Assembly: GCA_977006965.1 (NCBI GenBank)
Contig: OZ345355.1
Location: 248,001 to 312,000, forward strand
From: Phymatolithon calcareum
Lineage: Eukaryota > Rhodophyta > Florideophyceae > Hapalidiales
DNA length: 64,000 bases
Reading direction: 5' to 3'
Part shown: piece by piece, positions 63,555 to 64,000 of the stretch
Layout of the letters: each line of letters starts with the position of its first letter
How positions within the stretch are numbered: position 1 is the first letter of the stretch
Program-made: the position numbers and the translations under genes
Notes under the pieces: generated by a model
Database searches by the model: none
What the model saw: only the letters and a program-made list of their open reading frames with translations
What the model was told of the DNA's origin: nothing

Positions 63555-64000
63555 CCAGTTATCCCTGCTACATCAGGCCTGCGCAAGCCCCTCTGTATCT
63601 TTGTTATCCGCGGAGCCTCCATCTACTTTCGCGACTTTCCGGTCGGTCCGTCGCCATCTTCGAAAAGCGCTCCAGGCGTTTCTGGGCTTATTGTTGCATC
63701 ATCCAGTATGACCCTATATCCTCTGCTTGACGTCTATCGCTGCCAATGGCGTCCATATTCCCAACTCTGACCGCGGTTCCAAAAGCGTGATACCATCTGA
63801 CGGCTCGCCAGATTTTCCGACCTTACACAAGCTTCAAGCACTTTATTTGCCACAGTTGGTTCATACTGCACGCATGCGCAACAGTTACGCAGTTAGACAC
63901 TAATACATCGGTGTCACCATGATGCTCCAGTGATGTTGCAGTTCCGGACCGGACAGTTCCCACGAGCCTAATGCCGTCAACAATTGCAACTATTGAAATT
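63555..64000. other. Window end, no gene recognised
   Basis: The 86-codon ORF at 63510-63770 starts inside the SINE tail and is not credible. Nothing else stands out. Confidence 0.35.

Overview
The window looks like nuclear DNA of a eukaryote with a compact, largely intronless gene style and many transposons. Long single-exon genes (a 1,442-codon Sel1-repeat protein, a 426-codon HAT1), an algal-type Cys-rich module on a polysaccharide-epimerase-like protein, and gene islands between nested transposons all point to an alga. A florideophyte red alga such as Chondrus is my best guess. This is inference from style and families, not proof.

Layout. 1-6768: the 3' two thirds of a Helitron of Helentron/Helitron2 type (HUH Rep, PIF1-like helicase, OTU domain), entering from outside the window. 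6.9-10.6 kb: a ~290-bp tandem repeat split by a decayed LINE and beginning with a long hairpin. 10.6-18.4 kb: mostly unrecognised DNA with small palindromes and a second, 5'-truncated Helitron tail (14074-15581). 18.4-19.3 kb: a satellite with an exact 277-bp period. 19.4-24.4 kb: a pogo/Tc1-like element (perfect TIRs, TA duplication), then MULE remnants interrupted by a hAT element. 24550: a small secreted-protein candidate. 25512-33687: a complete Ty3/gypsy chromovirus with 663-bp LTRs and a 5-bp target duplication.

35.5-62.5 kb is the host gene island: a membrane-anchored mannuronan C5-epimerase-like protein, an LPCAT/AGPAT-type acyltransferase, a DUF218 protein, histone acetyltransferase HAT1, and a giant membrane Sel1-repeat protein. 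The HAT1-Sel1 block (40625-47840) is duplicated at 50845-62466. In the second copy the Sel1 gene is still open, but HAT1 is dead. It has an in-frame 130-codon deletion and two PIF/Harbinger insertions at TGA sites about 35 bp apart, and the second insertion itself hosts an internally deleted MULE with ~76-bp TIRs and a 10-bp target duplication. A further MULE end (62600) and a tRNA-derived SINE with a 12-bp target duplication (63263-63542) follow.

No operon logic applies. The main story is a small set of single-copy host genes in a region shaped by segmental duplication and by several DNA- and retro-transposon superfamilies. Their boundaries can be fixed to the base from TIRs and target-site duplications.
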